From Caminibacter pacificus (GTDB taxonomy: Bacteria > Campylobacterota > Campylobacteria > Campylobacterales > Nautiliaceae): a stretch of DNA of 64,000 nucleotides. Of this stretch, positions 41,461-50,996 are shown in pieces. Position 1 is the first letter of the stretch, and each line of letters begins with the position of its first letter. Where the stretch lies: the NCBI RefSeq assembly GCF_003752135.1, contig NZ_RJVK01000003.1, forward strand, positions 1 through 64,000, in the 5' to 3' direction. Below the pieces are notes generated by a model. It saw nothing but the letters and a program-made list of their open reading frames with translations, ran no database searches and had not been told where the DNA came from. Both the position numbers and the translations under genes were made by a program.

Positions 41461-43497
41461 TTAAAGGTTTATAATCTCCACTTCCACAGCTTTAAACCTT
41501 GCTGTTTTTACTTTGTGGTCCGCTTCGTCTCCGAATAGATAGTTGATTTTGTTTTTTGCAAAATGAAAAGTAGTATAAAGTGTGTATGGTCTTACTTTGT
41601 CTGTAAATTTTACCTTAAGCTCGGCACTTTCCCCGTATTTTGACCTTAATTTCACTTTTTGGGAAATTTCGTTTTTATGAATCTCGTTTACAAGAAGTAT
41701 ATCGTCGTCATATTTTGAAGTTAGTTTTTCACTCGGTTTTGTTTGAGCGGAGTTGTTATATTGAGGAAGTGCCCTTCCGGTATTTAACCACCAGCGTTTT
41801 TTTCCTTTCAATATATCCTCTACTTCGCCTCTTAAATGATATTTGTGGTAATGAAAATGTCCTTTTCCGTCACTTGTTGAGAATTTCTCAAGATGAAGTA
41901 CGGGCGAATCGCTTCCGTCTTCTTTTATTGGCCATTGAAGAGGCTTTTGTTTCAATCTCTCATAACTCGCACCCCTAAAACGCCCCACTTCTTTTTTACA
42001 ATCCTCAAATACATCTTCACTTTTTTCGTATTTTAAAGTGCTTCCGAATCTATTTGCAAGTTCTTTAACAACCTCCCAATCATCCGGAAGAGAGCTTTTT
42101 ACAAGAGGAGTACTTAAATGAAGTCTTCTTTCGGCATTTACATAAACACCGCTTTTTTCATAAGCGCTTTTTACCGCAAAAACGATATCGGCTCTTTTCG
42201 TTATCTCATTTGGCATCACTTCCATAACCATTAAAAACTCAAGCTCCTCAAAAGCTTTATGAATTTTGTTTTGATTCGGATGTATATGTAAAATATCCTC
42301 GCCCATATTAATAATCGCTTTTATATTGCCATTTAAAATCTCATCTATCACATCAGGTGTCATAAGCCCGATATGCTCTTCATCAGGTCGTATATAATCC
42401 GGTAAAAAGTATGGCAAACACCCCACATCACAAGCACCCTGAACGTTGTTTTGACCTCTAAGAGGCAATACCCCCGCACCTTTTGCAAAATTTCCGCTCA
42501 TCATGGCAAGATTGCTTATCGCATTTACAGCTTCGGTTCCGTCTATATGTTCCGTAACTCCAAGCCCCCAGGCAAATATCGTTTTTTTTGTTATTAGTTT
42601 TGCAATTTCTTCGATTTGCTCTTTTATCTTCTCAAAACCTTTTAATTTTTCAAAAAAACGTTTATCGTATTTGTCATTTAACATCAACTCTTTATATTCG
42701 TCAAATTTCACACATCTTTTGTTGATAAAATCTTTATCTATCAAATCCCTCTCAATCATCTCTTTTGCAATAGCGTTTAAAAACAAAAGATTGGATTCAA
42801 ACGGCAAAATTACCGAAATATCGGCAAATTTCATAAGAGGAATTTCTCTAACGTCAACGACAATCAGTTTTGCGCCTCTTTTTTTTGCTTTTATGATTCT
42901 GCTTGCAACCATCGGGTGAGCTTCGGTGGTATTGGAGCCTATTACAAAAATCGTCTCGGCATCGAAAATCGAATCGAAATCTACACTGCTCGCCCCCTCA
43001 CCTATACTCATCTTAAGCCCTGAGAGACTTGGAGAGTGGCAAACTCTTGCGCAGTTATCGACATGAGGAGTTTTTAAAATATTTCTTGCAAAATGCTGAA
43101 AAAGCCAAGCACTCTCGATATTGGTTCTCGCACCTCCTATTGCGGCTATAGATTTAGGGGAGTGTTTTTCAATAATATATTTTAATTTCCATGCCGCAAT
43201 ATCCAAAGCCAAATTTAAAGGAGCTTTATAAAATCTTTCGTCCCACTCATATAAATTCGCAAGTCTCACTTGCAATTCAAAAGGCATTTTTTCTGCGTTT
43301 TTTTTGATAAATTCATAACTTATCAAATGCTCTTTTAATCTGTTATTTAAAAACTCAAATCCGTATCTGCCTTTTATGCACAACTCACCGCCGCTTGAAA
43401 TTCCGTTTTTTACCGGCTTTATTTTCGTAACTCGGTTATTCTCAACAATAGCCTCTATTTCACACCCCACCCCGCAATAAGTGCAAACAGACGTCAT
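41461..43497 (-). CDS. Formate dehydrogenase-like molybdopterin oxidoreductase (Cys type)
   Basis: The 678-aa catalytic subunit of the FdhF/FdhA group has an N-terminal [4Fe-4S] motif CTYCGVGC with C40, the active-site loop NCARVCHSPSLSGL in which C153 takes the place of selenocysteine, GSNTTEAHP, GQNNVQGACDVGC and a C-terminal molybdopterin-binding domain. It contains no extra ferredoxin or NAD domains. Such stand-alone alpha subunits work with separate electron-transfer partners, none of which is adjacent. Formate oxidation is likely but related enzymes (assimilatory nitrate reductase, other oxidoreductases) share this fold. No tat-type signal is visible, so the protein should be cytoplasmic. 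AAAAGGG lies before the ATG. Confidence 0.85.
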   Translation of the reverse strand: MTSVCTYCGVGCEIEAIVENNRVTKIKPVKNGISSGGELCIKGRYGFEFLNNRLKEHLISYEFIKKNAEKMPFELQVRLANLYEWDERFYKAPLNLALDIAAWKLKYIIEKHSPKSIAAIGGARTNIESAWLFQHFARNILKTPHVDNCARVCHSPSLSGLKMSIGEGASSVDFDSIFDAETIFVIGSNTTEAHPMVASRIIKAKKRGAKLIVVDVREIPLMKFADISVILPFESNLLFLNAIAKEMIERDLIDKDFINKRCVKFDEYKELMLNDKYDKRFFEKLKGFEKIKEQIEEIAKLITKKTIFAWGLGVTEHIDGTEAVNAISNLAMMSGNFAKGAGVLPLRGQNNVQGACDVGCLPYFLPDYIRPDEEHIGLMTPDVIDEILNGNIKAIINMGEDILHIHPNQNKIHKAFEELEFLMVMEVMPNEITKRADIVFAVKSAYEKSGVYVNAERRLHLSTPLVKSSLPDDWEVVKELANRFGSTLKYEKSEDVFEDCKKEVGRFRGASYERLKQKPLQWPIKEDGSDSPVLHLEKFSTSDGKGHFHYHKYHLRGEVEDILKGKKRWWLNTGRALPQYNNSAQTKPSEKLTSKYDDDILLVNEIHKNEISQKVKLRSKYGESAELKVKFTDKVRPYTLYTTFHFAKNKINYLFGDEADHKVKTARFKAVEVEIINL

Positions 43498-43524
43498 TAA
43501 TGCCCTTTTTTGACTAAATATATC

Positions 43525-44229
43525 TTATTTTGCCACTTTTTGCAATAGTTTGTCTTTTAAACTTAAAGGTAAGAGATTAAAAAGTTTAATAAAGTAATAA
43601 AAACGTTTAGGAAAGGCGTACTCTTTTTTGTTTTTTTCTATCGCATACTCAATTCTATCCACACCGCTTTTCAAATCCATTAAAAATGGCATATAAAAAT
43701 CGTTTTTTGCCGTCATATCCGTTTTTATAAACCCGGGAAGTATATTTATTACCTTGATATTCGGAGCTAAGAGGTTTCTTAGAGATTCGGCGTAAGAATT
43801 AAGAGCTCTTTTGCTTGCACTATAAGGCATGGAAGTCGGCGCTCCAACAAGTGAAGCAAGAGAAGAAATTAAAACGATTTTTCCGCTTTTCATATTAGGT
43901 ACTATTTCACTCAAAAGTGCGTGAATGCTTAAAAAATTGATATCGATAGTCTTTTTAAAATCTTCAAACGGAGTAAATGAGGGAGAATGAGGCAAAGAAA
44001 TTGCGGCATTACAAATAACGACATCAATTTTTTTATCGCTTAGATACTTAGAAACTCTCAAAACTTCATCCAAATCGGCAAGGTCAAGAGAAATCGCCTC
44101 GACATTTGGTATATTTTTTAGATTTTGAACATTTCTTGCTATTGCATAAACTTTATAGCCTTTCTTAAGGTATCTTTGAAGAAGCTCATATCCTATACCT
44201 CTACTTGCACCCGTTATAACTACATTCAC
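43525..44229 (-). CDS. Short-chain dehydrogenase/reductase
   Basis: The 234-aa classical SDR has the cofactor motif TGASRGIGYEL, NAAISLP (NAG-type), the catalytic Ser in ISSLAS and YSASK carrying Tyr and Lys. The substrate cannot be deduced. It starts with GTG immediately after the stop of the ModA-like gene and lies 27 bp before the formate-dehydrogenase-like gene, so all three probably form one transcript. Confidence 0.88.
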   Translation of the reverse strand: MNVVITGASRGIGYELLQRYLKKGYKVYAIARNVQNLKNIPNVEAISLDLADLDEVLRVSKYLSDKKIDVVICNAAISLPHSPSFTPFEDFKKTIDINFLSIHALLSEIVPNMKSGKIVLISSLASLVGAPTSMPYSASKRALNSYAESLRNLLAPNIKVINILPGFIKTDMTAKNDFYMPFLMDLKSGVDRIEYAIEKNKKEYAFPKRFYYFIKLFNLLPLSLKDKLLQKVAK

Positions 44230-44946
44230 CTAAAATCCCCATTTCCTCATTATTTTTTGTCCTTCATACGATTTTGCAAATTTCAAAAATCTTTTCGCCA
44301 TAATCATATTCGGCGCAAATTGAGTCACTCCCATTACAAGGTCGCTTGAAGGAGAGTATTTTTTATCTATCGGAATTATATCAACATATTGTTTATAATT
44401 TTTCCAAAAAACGACACCTTTCCAATTAAGCCCGCTATCGGCATTGCTTATTACATTAGCAACGATTTCATTGGAAGTATACGCCACAATTGCCTTATTC
44501 GATAAAATTTCATAAAATCTTTTACCTTTTTTGCTTAAAACCTCTTTAGTTTTAACTCCGACCGAAGAATTAGGAGAACCTATTACGACACTTATTTCCG
44601 GATTTATTAAAGAATCTAAACTTTTAATCTTTTTAGGATTTCCTTTTTTTACAATAATAACAAGTGTGTTTTCACCTATTTTTGCGGTTTCTAAAAATAT
44701 TTTCGGATTTTTGTTTATAAATTTAACACTCCCCGGAAAATAGATATCGCATTTTTTCATTGCCGTCATTTTTTTATAAAGAGCACCGCTTTTACCAAAA
44801 AGCGTTTTAACTTTAAGTCCCGGATACATCTTCTCAAACTTAGCCGCCATCTCTTTAATCGGATATTTCATCGTAATACCGCTATATATGATAAGTGTTT
44901 GAGCAAAAACTATCTTAGCCAACAAAATCAAAAATAATTTTTTCAT
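44230..44946 (-). CDS. ModA-like periplasmic binding protein
   Basis: The 238-aa protein has a signal peptide (MKKLFLILLAKIVFA), then a class II solute-binding fold of the molybdate/tungstate ModA type (IIYSGITMKYPIKEMAAKFEK, FGKSGALYKKM, DIYFPGS). The ATG at 44946 follows AAGGAGAGAGG directly; an upstream ATG in frame overlaps this ribosome-binding site and is rejected. No ModB or ModC lies nearby. Its position before the molybdoenzyme gene suggests molybdate or tungstate supply to that enzyme, but binding specificity is inference. Confidence 0.75.
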   Translation of the reverse strand: MKKLFLILLAKIVFAQTLIIYSGITMKYPIKEMAAKFEKMYPGLKVKTLFGKSGALYKKMTAMKKCDIYFPGSVKFINKNPKIFLETAKIGENTLVIIVKKGNPKKIKSLDSLINPEISVVIGSPNSSVGVKTKEVLSKKGKRFYEILSNKAIVAYTSNEIVANVISNADSGLNWKGVVFWKNYKQYVDIIPIDKKYSPSSDLVMGVTQFAPNMIMAKRFLKFAKSYEGQKIMRKWGF

Positions 44947-44984
44947 CCTCTCTCCTTGATATAATTTCATAAAAAAGGTTTTTT

Positions 44985-45707
44985 ATGTTTAATTTGGTTT
45001 CAAAACTTTTTACAGGGTTTTTATTACCGCCGGGACTCTTCATCACAATTTTTATAATTATTGCCGTACTTAGTAAAAAAGTTAGAAAAATAGCAATTTT
45101 TAGTGCCGTTTTATTATATTTAATATCGACAAAACCTATCGCAAATTTACTTCTAACGCCTCTTGAAAATGATATTACAATAATACAACACGAAAATGAC
45201 GCGAAATATACAATTCTACTCGGCGGAGGATTTAATTTCAAAGATATTTTCAAATTTTCACCTCACGCTTTTAAAAGAGAAGTTTACGCTTTTATGATTT
45301 CAAAAGAGACAAACACCCCTTTAATCTTTTGCGGAGCGAAAAAAGAGATGAAAGCATTCTTAGATGATTTAAGACTTTTTGAAAAACGATTTAATTTTAA
45401 AATCACTTATTATTTTCCAAAACCTTCCCTAAACACTTACCAAAACGCCGAAACTGCAAGCGAGCTTTTTGAAGAAAAAGGATGGAAGAAAAAAATATAT
45501 CTCATCACCAGCGCTTATCATATGAAAAGAGCGATAATGCTCTATAAACATTTCGGATTCGAAGTAGTACCGAAACCTGTAGATTTTTTAAGAGATTATA
45601 ATTACGATTATTGGGATTTTCTGCCGAATGCCGGAAGTTTTCTTAAAAGCTATGCGGCAATTCACGAATATTTCGGAATTTTAAGTTTAAAACTTAGAGG
45701 TATTTAG
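44985..45707 (+). CDS. YdcF/ElyC-like DUF218 membrane protein
   Basis: The 240-aa protein has two N-terminal transmembrane helices (about 12-28 and 34-52), then a DUF218 domain: LLGGGFN, a short ICGAKK strand, NTYQNAETASELF and TSAYHMKRAIMLYKHFGF. ElyC/SanA/YdcF proteins are linked to envelope integrity and peptidoglycan or undecaprenyl-phosphate handling in enterobacteria. It is divergent from the ModA-like gene over 38 bp, and its last 21 nt overlap the convergent GGDEF-EAL gene. Confidence 0.83.
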   Translation: MFNLVSKLFTGFLLPPGLFITIFIIIAVLSKKVRKIAIFSAVLLYLISTKPIANLLLTPLENDITIIQHENDAKYTILLGGGFNFKDIFKFSPHAFKREVYAFMISKETNTPLIFCGAKKEMKAFLDDLRLFEKRFNFKITYYFPKPSLNTYQNAETASELFEEKGWKKKIYLITSAYHMKRAIMLYKHFGFEVVPKPVDFLRDYNYDYWDFLPNAGSFLKSYAAIHEYFGILSLKLRGI

Positions 45708-47663
45708 TTTTTTTACGAACTCTTCAAATTCCTCTTTTTTTAAAGGCTTAGCAAAAAGATACCCTTGAAAATAATCGACTCCCAGCTCTTTTAAAACTTC
45801 AAACTGCTCTTGATATTCAACTCCCTCCGCAACGGTTAAAAGATTTAGATTTTTAGACATATCGATTATCGTTTTTACATAAACTCTTCCTTCTTTACTC
45901 AACACCTCATCAACAAACGATTTATCTATTTTTAAAATATCTATTTTAAACTCTTTTAAAACGGAAATAGAAGAATACCCCGTACCGAAATCGTCAAGAT
46001 TTATTTTAAAGCCCATTCTTTTCAAAAGCTCTAAAAGATGAAGCGCTCTTTGTTTGTTTTCGATAAATACGGATTCGGTAATTTCTATTTCCAAATTAGA
46101 AACGTTAGGTTTTATTTTTGAAATAATATTTCTTACATCATTCAAAAAACCTTCTCTTCTCATCTGCACAACCGAGACGTTAAAAGCCAAAGATATCTCT
46201 TTTAAAATCTCATCACTCTCCCACTCTTGCACTCTTTTTGCAGATTCTTCTATAACCCATTTACCTATTTCATAAATAAGACCGCTTTTCTCCGCTACCG
46301 GTATAAACTCTCCCGGAGGCACTACTTTTCCGTCTTTAATCCACCTAATAAGAGCCTCACAACCCACCACTCTTTTATTTCTATCGAGTTTGGGCTGATA
46401 AAAAAGCTCGAATTCTTCATTTTCTATAGCTTTTTGAAGCATTGTTTTTATCGTATATTCTTTACTTATTTTCTCTTTAACGTCAGTATTAAAAATTACA
46501 TATTTATTTCTACCTCTATGTTTTGCTTCATACATGGCAATATCCGCGTTTTTAAGTAACTCATCAAAGCTTTTTCCGTCATGAGGATAAATAGCCACAC
46601 CCACACTTGCGGAAGTGGAAAGTTCGTAGTTTCTTATAATCCATTTTTTATCAAGCCTTTTTAAAAGCTCGTTTAATCTTTTATTTAACTCGATAGTATC
46701 GCAGTCATTCAAAAGCAAAATAAACTCATCCCCGCCTATTCTCGTTATAACTTCATCCGACTTTACAAAATTCTTCAATTCGTTTGCGACTTCTATAATT
46801 AACGCATCTCCGACACTATGTCCGTAAAAATCGTTAATTTCTTTGAAGTTATCCAAATCCAAAAACAACAAACAAAATTTTTGACCTTTTTTTATTCTCT
46901 TTTCAACCTCTTTAAGTAATAATTTTTTATTCCCAAGTCCCGTTAAAAAATCCGTAATAGAGCTTTTGTAAAGATTGTTGATAATAGTATCAAGCTCTTT
47001 AAAACTTTGAGTTAATGCGTTTTTTATATCGTTTATCTCTTTTATAGGAATAAATTTCGGCTCGAAATCTTTTTTTTCAGCATAAAGTTTCAATCTCAAA
47101 AGAGGATTTATCAAATAATATTGAACCATATAGTTCAAAATAAAAAATATTGCACTTATAATCATAAAATAAAAAACCAAATATTTTACTTTCAAATCAA
47201 CAAACATACTTTTTAATTTGTCTTTATTTAAAAATACGTAAAGGTCATAAACCTTTTGCTTGTTTTGTTTATAAAACTTTATCGGTATTACAAACGCTTT
47301 TTTTTCAAGTAAATCTTTTAATGTTATATCGTTAATATTTTTTTTGACATTATTTTCAGGTACTTTCAAATCGACATCACCCGAAACGAAAAGTTTTTTA
47401 TTTCCATCAGCTAATACGAATCCTCTAATAAGATCGTTTTTCGCAACTTTTCTATCAAGTACCGGCCTTAAAAAATATACGTCATTATTTTTATTTAATA
47501 TTTTTGAAGCTATATAACTGCTATCTTGAAGGTCTTTTTTTATATTTTCGATTATAACCGCAACGGTTTTACTTTGTTGTTCGGTATAAATAAAATATAT
47601 AAAAAGGCTCAAAATACCTACAATACCTAAATTAAGTAAAAAAATAAACGTCTTAATTCTCAT
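45687..47663 (-). CDS. GGDEF-EAL membrane protein (c-di-GMP turnover)
   Basis: The 658-aa protein has transmembrane helices at about 5-25 and 163-185 enclosing a periplasmic domain, then a GGDEF domain with an intact IGGDEF active site but no RxxD inhibitory site, and an EAL domain with EALIRW, DDFGTGYSS and KIDKSF. Both catalytic halves look complete, so it could make or degrade cyclic di-GMP; many such proteins act mainly as phosphodiesterases. The ATG at 47663 is preferred to TTG at 47666; AAGGAT lies upstream. The start overlaps the lipoprotein gene by 11 nt, implying the two work together. Confidence 0.9.
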   Translation of the reverse strand: MRIKTFIFLLNLGIVGILSLFIYFIYTEQQSKTVAVIIENIKKDLQDSSYIASKILNKNNDVYFLRPVLDRKVAKNDLIRGFVLADGNKKLFVSGDVDLKVPENNVKKNINDITLKDLLEKKAFVIPIKFYKQNKQKVYDLYVFLNKDKLKSMFVDLKVKYLVFYFMIISAIFFILNYMVQYYLINPLLRLKLYAEKKDFEPKFIPIKEINDIKNALTQSFKELDTIINNLYKSSITDFLTGLGNKKLLLKEVEKRIKKGQKFCLLFLDLDNFKEINDFYGHSVGDALIIEVANELKNFVKSDEVITRIGGDEFILLLNDCDTIELNKRLNELLKRLDKKWIIRNYELSTSASVGVAIYPHDGKSFDELLKNADIAMYEAKHRGRNKYVIFNTDVKEKISKEYTIKTMLQKAIENEEFELFYQPKLDRNKRVVGCEALIRWIKDGKVVPPGEFIPVAEKSGLIYEIGKWVIEESAKRVQEWESDEILKEISLAFNVSVVQMRREGFLNDVRNIISKIKPNVSNLEIEITESVFIENKQRALHLLELLKRMGFKINLDDFGTGYSSISVLKEFKIDILKIDKSFVDEVLSKEGRVYVKTIIDMSKNLNLLTVAEGVEYQEQFEVLKELGVDYFQGYLFAKPLKKEEFEEFVKKLNTSKF

Positions 47664-48513
47664 CAATCAAATCCTTGGTATCAAAACCTATTTTTTTAAG
47701 CCTCAAAAGTAAATCTTTATCGGGATTATTAATCCATTTTATTTTCCCAAGAGCCTTTTTAAAATCTTCGTACGAATAATCCGGAAAATAATTTTTTATA
47801 ACTTCATAAGCCGATTTCGGATTTTTTTTAATAACCTCCACAGCCATGTCTATTTGTTTTTTAAAGTTTTTAAATCTTTGCCTATTCTCGCAATGTTTAT
47901 GAATAAATATCGCATCAATAACCAATAAATCTTTGTCGTTACGTGTAGAATCTATAACTTTAAAACCTTTTTTAATAAAAAGCTTGTCATAAGGAGAGTA
48001 TGTAACTATCAAAATATTTTTTTTCATATCGAAAGATTGCTGAGATAATTGTTCTTGATCGTTACTATGAAAATTCATTTTAGTTAGAGGAATGTTATAT
48101 TTTTTTGCGAAATATTGTAAAAGCAGATAATTAACGGACCCCATTTCAAGATATACGTCTATTTTTTTAGCTTTTTTAAGCTCTTCAATGCTTCTATTGG
48201 ATAAAATCATATCGCCGCCGTATGATTTATCAAGCAAAATAATAGGTTTTACTTCTTTTTTTATTTGAAAATATTCATATTGCGTAGCGGCAAGACCGTT
48301 TACAAGACCGCTCTCGTAAAGTTTTACGCTCTCCGCAAGAGAAACTGTTCTTATTACCCTGATTTTGTCTTTTTTTAGCCACCCTTTTTCGTTTGCATAA
48401 AAAATAGGAGCATACCCTATCCACTCGTTAGCGGCTATACTTATCTCTTTAGTTTTTTCACATCCCGTAAAAATCAAGAACAAAACCAAAGAGACAAGCA
48501 TACCTTTTTTCAT
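47653..48513 (-). CDS. Solute-binding lipoprotein (SsuA/ThiY/NMT1-like), likely sensor partner of GGDEF-EAL protein
   Basis: The 286-aa protein has a lipoprotein signal ending FTGC, then an NMT1/SsuA-type fold (ISIAANEWIGYAPIFYANEKGWL, VNGLAATQYEYF). These proteins normally bind nitrate, sulfonates, taurine or thiamine precursors for ABC importers, but no permease or ATPase is nearby. Overlap with the membrane GGDEF-EAL gene suggests it reports its ligand to the periplasmic domain of that protein (inference). AAGGAGGG precedes the ATG. The -3 residue of the lipobox is Phe, a little unusual. Confidence 0.8.
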   Translation of the reverse strand: MKKGMLVSLVLFLIFTGCEKTKEISIAANEWIGYAPIFYANEKGWLKKDKIRVIRTVSLAESVKLYESGLVNGLAATQYEYFQIKKEVKPIILLDKSYGGDMILSNRSIEELKKAKKIDVYLEMGSVNYLLLQYFAKKYNIPLTKMNFHSNDQEQLSQQSFDMKKNILIVTYSPYDKLFIKKGFKVIDSTRNDKDLLVIDAIFIHKHCENRQRFKNFKKQIDMAVEVIKKNPKSAYEVIKNYFPDYSYEDFKKALGKIKWINNPDKDLLLRLKKIGFDTKDLIDEN

Positions 48514-48522
48514 AATCCCTCC

Positions 48523-49401
48523 TTATAAAAATATCATAATCACCCCTATAAATAAAATTGACGTCAAAATAACCAAATACGCAACTTTTTGCGGATATAA
48601 GTTAAATAACGCCGCTAAATTTACATTCGTCACCGCCAAAGGCGTCAGCACTTCAAGCAAAACGGCCTGGTGAAATATCGGCTTTAAATGACAGAACTTT
48701 AACAGAATAAATGAAATTAAAGGAAAAACTAAAAATTTATTAATAGTAGTCACTAAACTTAATTTAAAGCTAACTTCTTTAGCTTTAATCTCAGCCACGT
48801 AAATACCGAAAATCAAAAGTTGAACCACAATAGAAGCAAAAGCTCCCATTTGCAATATTTTCATAATATCCGCAGGAAATCTAACCCCGCCGATATTTAA
48901 AATTAACGCCAAAATCCCAAACCACATAACAGGAATTTTGACTATTTTTTTAAAAGCGTCTTTAAAAGAGTATTCACCTTTTGCAAAGAAAAAAATCCCG
49001 AAAGAATAGATAAAAAAGATATTTGCCAAATTTACCATAGTAGCGATACTCGCTCCTATATCTCCAAAAAGAGCATATGACAAAGGAATTCCCAAATTTC
49101 CGGTATTTCCGATAAGAGGAGTTAAAGAAGCTATAATTTTTTCTTTTTTATCTTTCAAAAACAAAAAGGCTAAAAGTGCGGTAAATATCAAGGAAATAAA
49201 AACAGCACCCAAATAAACAACGGGAGAAATTATCAAATCGAAATTCAAAGGCACAAGCATAATACCCCAAAGGGTCAAGAAAGGTTGAAGAAAATAGGTG
49301 GAGAGAATAACTAATGTTTTTCCCTCAATCTCTTCTTTAAAAATTTTTTTTGCAAAAAATCCTATTACGATAAAAATATAAATTCCGATAACGGTTATCA
49401 A
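48523..49401 (-). CDS. AEC-family transporter
   Basis: The 292-aa integral membrane protein has about ten transmembrane segments, NTGNLGIPLSYALFG in the middle (the conserved AEC/PIN motif) and a mirror-symmetric second half. Family members export auxin, malate or other organic acids, or act as putative permeases; the substrate is unknown. The start codon is TTG at 49401, 3 nt after the thrC stop, so the two genes are probably cotranscribed. Confidence 0.85.
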   Translation of the reverse strand: MITVIGIYIFIVIGFFAKKIFKEEIEGKTLVILSTYFLQPFLTLWGIMLVPLNFDLIISPVVYLGAVFISLIFTALLAFLFLKDKKEKIIASLTPLIGNTGNLGIPLSYALFGDIGASIATMVNLANIFFIYSFGIFFFAKGEYSFKDAFKKIVKIPVMWFGILALILNIGGVRFPADIMKILQMGAFASIVVQLLIFGIYVAEIKAKEVSFKLSLVTTINKFLVFPLISFILLKFCHLKPIFHQAVLLEVLTPLAVTNVNLAALFNLYPQKVAYLVILTSILFIGVIMIFL

Positions 49402-49404
49402 AAC

Positions 49405-50925
49405 TTAGCTTTTAATAAATTTGATTATTTCGTCTTTAATTGCGTTTTTGTTAATAATATTTTCGTTTACGATATCTTTTTCAAAAAGCTCTCTTATCAT
49501 ATCCGGAGCTTTTACGTCATAATGTGTTTCGATATAAGCGATTGCGTCTTTATCGGATATCGTTTGCTCTTCAAGTTCGGCAATTTCTCTATTTACGTCT
49601 TCACCTGTGAGAGCATAATAGATACTCGGTGCGAATTTAGTCCACTCGGCCGTAGAATATGCCACTACGTAATTATTAAGTTTTCCTTTTTCTTTTAGAT
49701 ATTCATAAGCTTTTATCGCCGTAGCAGTATGAGGGTCCATTAAATAGTTTTCCTTATTTGCATATCTTCTGATAATTTCTTCACATTCTCCGTCAGTTGC
49801 AAAATCAGCGTCGAAATCTTCTTGGATTTTCGCCAATTCCTCTTTTGTAAGTTCGAAATATCCGTTTTCTTCAAGTGAAGTCATAAGCTCTTTTGTTCTC
49901 TCTTCACCGAATTTATCAAAAATCATTCTCTCTACGTTACTTGATTTTAAAATATCCATAGCCGGTGAAATGGTTTTTATCAGTTTTTTATCTCTCAAAT
50001 CATATCTTCCGAATTTGATAAGTTCGTAAAGTACGTTATTTTTATTTGAGGCGATAACGATTTTATCTATAGGAAGCCCCATTCTTTTAGCATAATAAGC
50101 TCCAAGAGCGTTTCCGAAATTTCCACTTGGAATAATAACGTCGAATTTTTGTCCCAACAACACTTCGCCGTTTTCAAGAAGCTTTAGATAACTCCAAAAA
50201 TGATATATGATTTGGAAAATAATTCTTCCGAAGTTCACGCTGTTTGCAGCTGAGAGCTTAATACCCTCTTCATCAAGAGTTTTTCTAAAATCTTCATCTT
50301 TCAAAAGAGCTTTCAGAGTGGTTTGAGCATCGTCAAAGTCTCCTAAAATACCTAAAACTTTTTCGTTTTTAGCATCAGTAGTTACCATTTGAAGTTTTTG
50401 TACTTCACTTGTCCCTTCATGAGGATAAATACATACTACTTTTATATTTTCTCTATTTTCAAACGTTTTTAGGGTAGCCGGACCGGTATCTCCCGAAGTT
50501 GCCGCCATAATCAAATAATTTTCATCTCTTTTTTTAGCAAGGTCAGATAAAATAACCCCGAAAGGTTGCAGCGCCATATCTTTAAAAGCCCTCGTAGGTC
50601 CGTGCCAAAGCTCCGCAACGCTTAAATCTCTTTTAACTTTTACAACCGGTACCACTTCAGGATCGTCAAAATTTCTAAGATAAGTATACAAAGCCTCTTC
50701 TATAAGATCTTTATCGATATCGATTTTAAAAAGCTTTAAAATACCTCTTGCAATATGTCTATATGTCGTCTCATCTCTGTCGTCATAATATCTGATAATA
50801 AATCTTTCATCAATTTTAGGCAATTTTTCAGGTACGAAAAGCCCTCCGTTCGGGGCTGCCGGGTTTAAAATCACCTCACTAAAACTCTTCTTCTCATCCG
50901 TTCCGCGAGTTCCGATAAATTTCAT
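49405..50925 (-). CDS. thrC: Threonine synthase
   Basis: PLP enzyme converting phosphohomoserine to threonine. The 506-aa protein is of the longer gamma-proteobacterial/yeast type, with ELWHGPTRAFKDMALQP (PLP lysine), AATSGDTGPA, PSGNFGNALGA and SAANSVNFGR. Homoserine dehydrogenase is encoded at 59907 but homoserine kinase is not in the window. Confidence 0.95.
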   Translation of the reverse strand: MKFIGTRGTDEKKSFSEVILNPAAPNGGLFVPEKLPKIDERFIIRYYDDRDETTYRHIARGILKLFKIDIDKDLIEEALYTYLRNFDDPEVVPVVKVKRDLSVAELWHGPTRAFKDMALQPFGVILSDLAKKRDENYLIMAATSGDTGPATLKTFENRENIKVVCIYPHEGTSEVQKLQMVTTDAKNEKVLGILGDFDDAQTTLKALLKDEDFRKTLDEEGIKLSAANSVNFGRIIFQIIYHFWSYLKLLENGEVLLGQKFDVIIPSGNFGNALGAYYAKRMGLPIDKIVIASNKNNVLYELIKFGRYDLRDKKLIKTISPAMDILKSSNVERMIFDKFGEERTKELMTSLEENGYFELTKEELAKIQEDFDADFATDGECEEIIRRYANKENYLMDPHTATAIKAYEYLKEKGKLNNYVVAYSTAEWTKFAPSIYYALTGEDVNREIAELEEQTISDKDAIAYIETHYDVKAPDMIRELFEKDIVNENIINKNAIKDEIIKFIKS

Positions 50926-50996
50926 TAATACCTCCGTTAATTTAAAAAACTTTCTCTTTTAATTATGAAATTATAGTAAAATTTCAACAAAAAGGG

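Noticed and set aside
44947-44970. Upstream ATG for the ModA-like protein
   Set aside because: It would place the AAGGAGAGAGG ribosome-binding site inside the coding sequence and disrupt the signal peptide.
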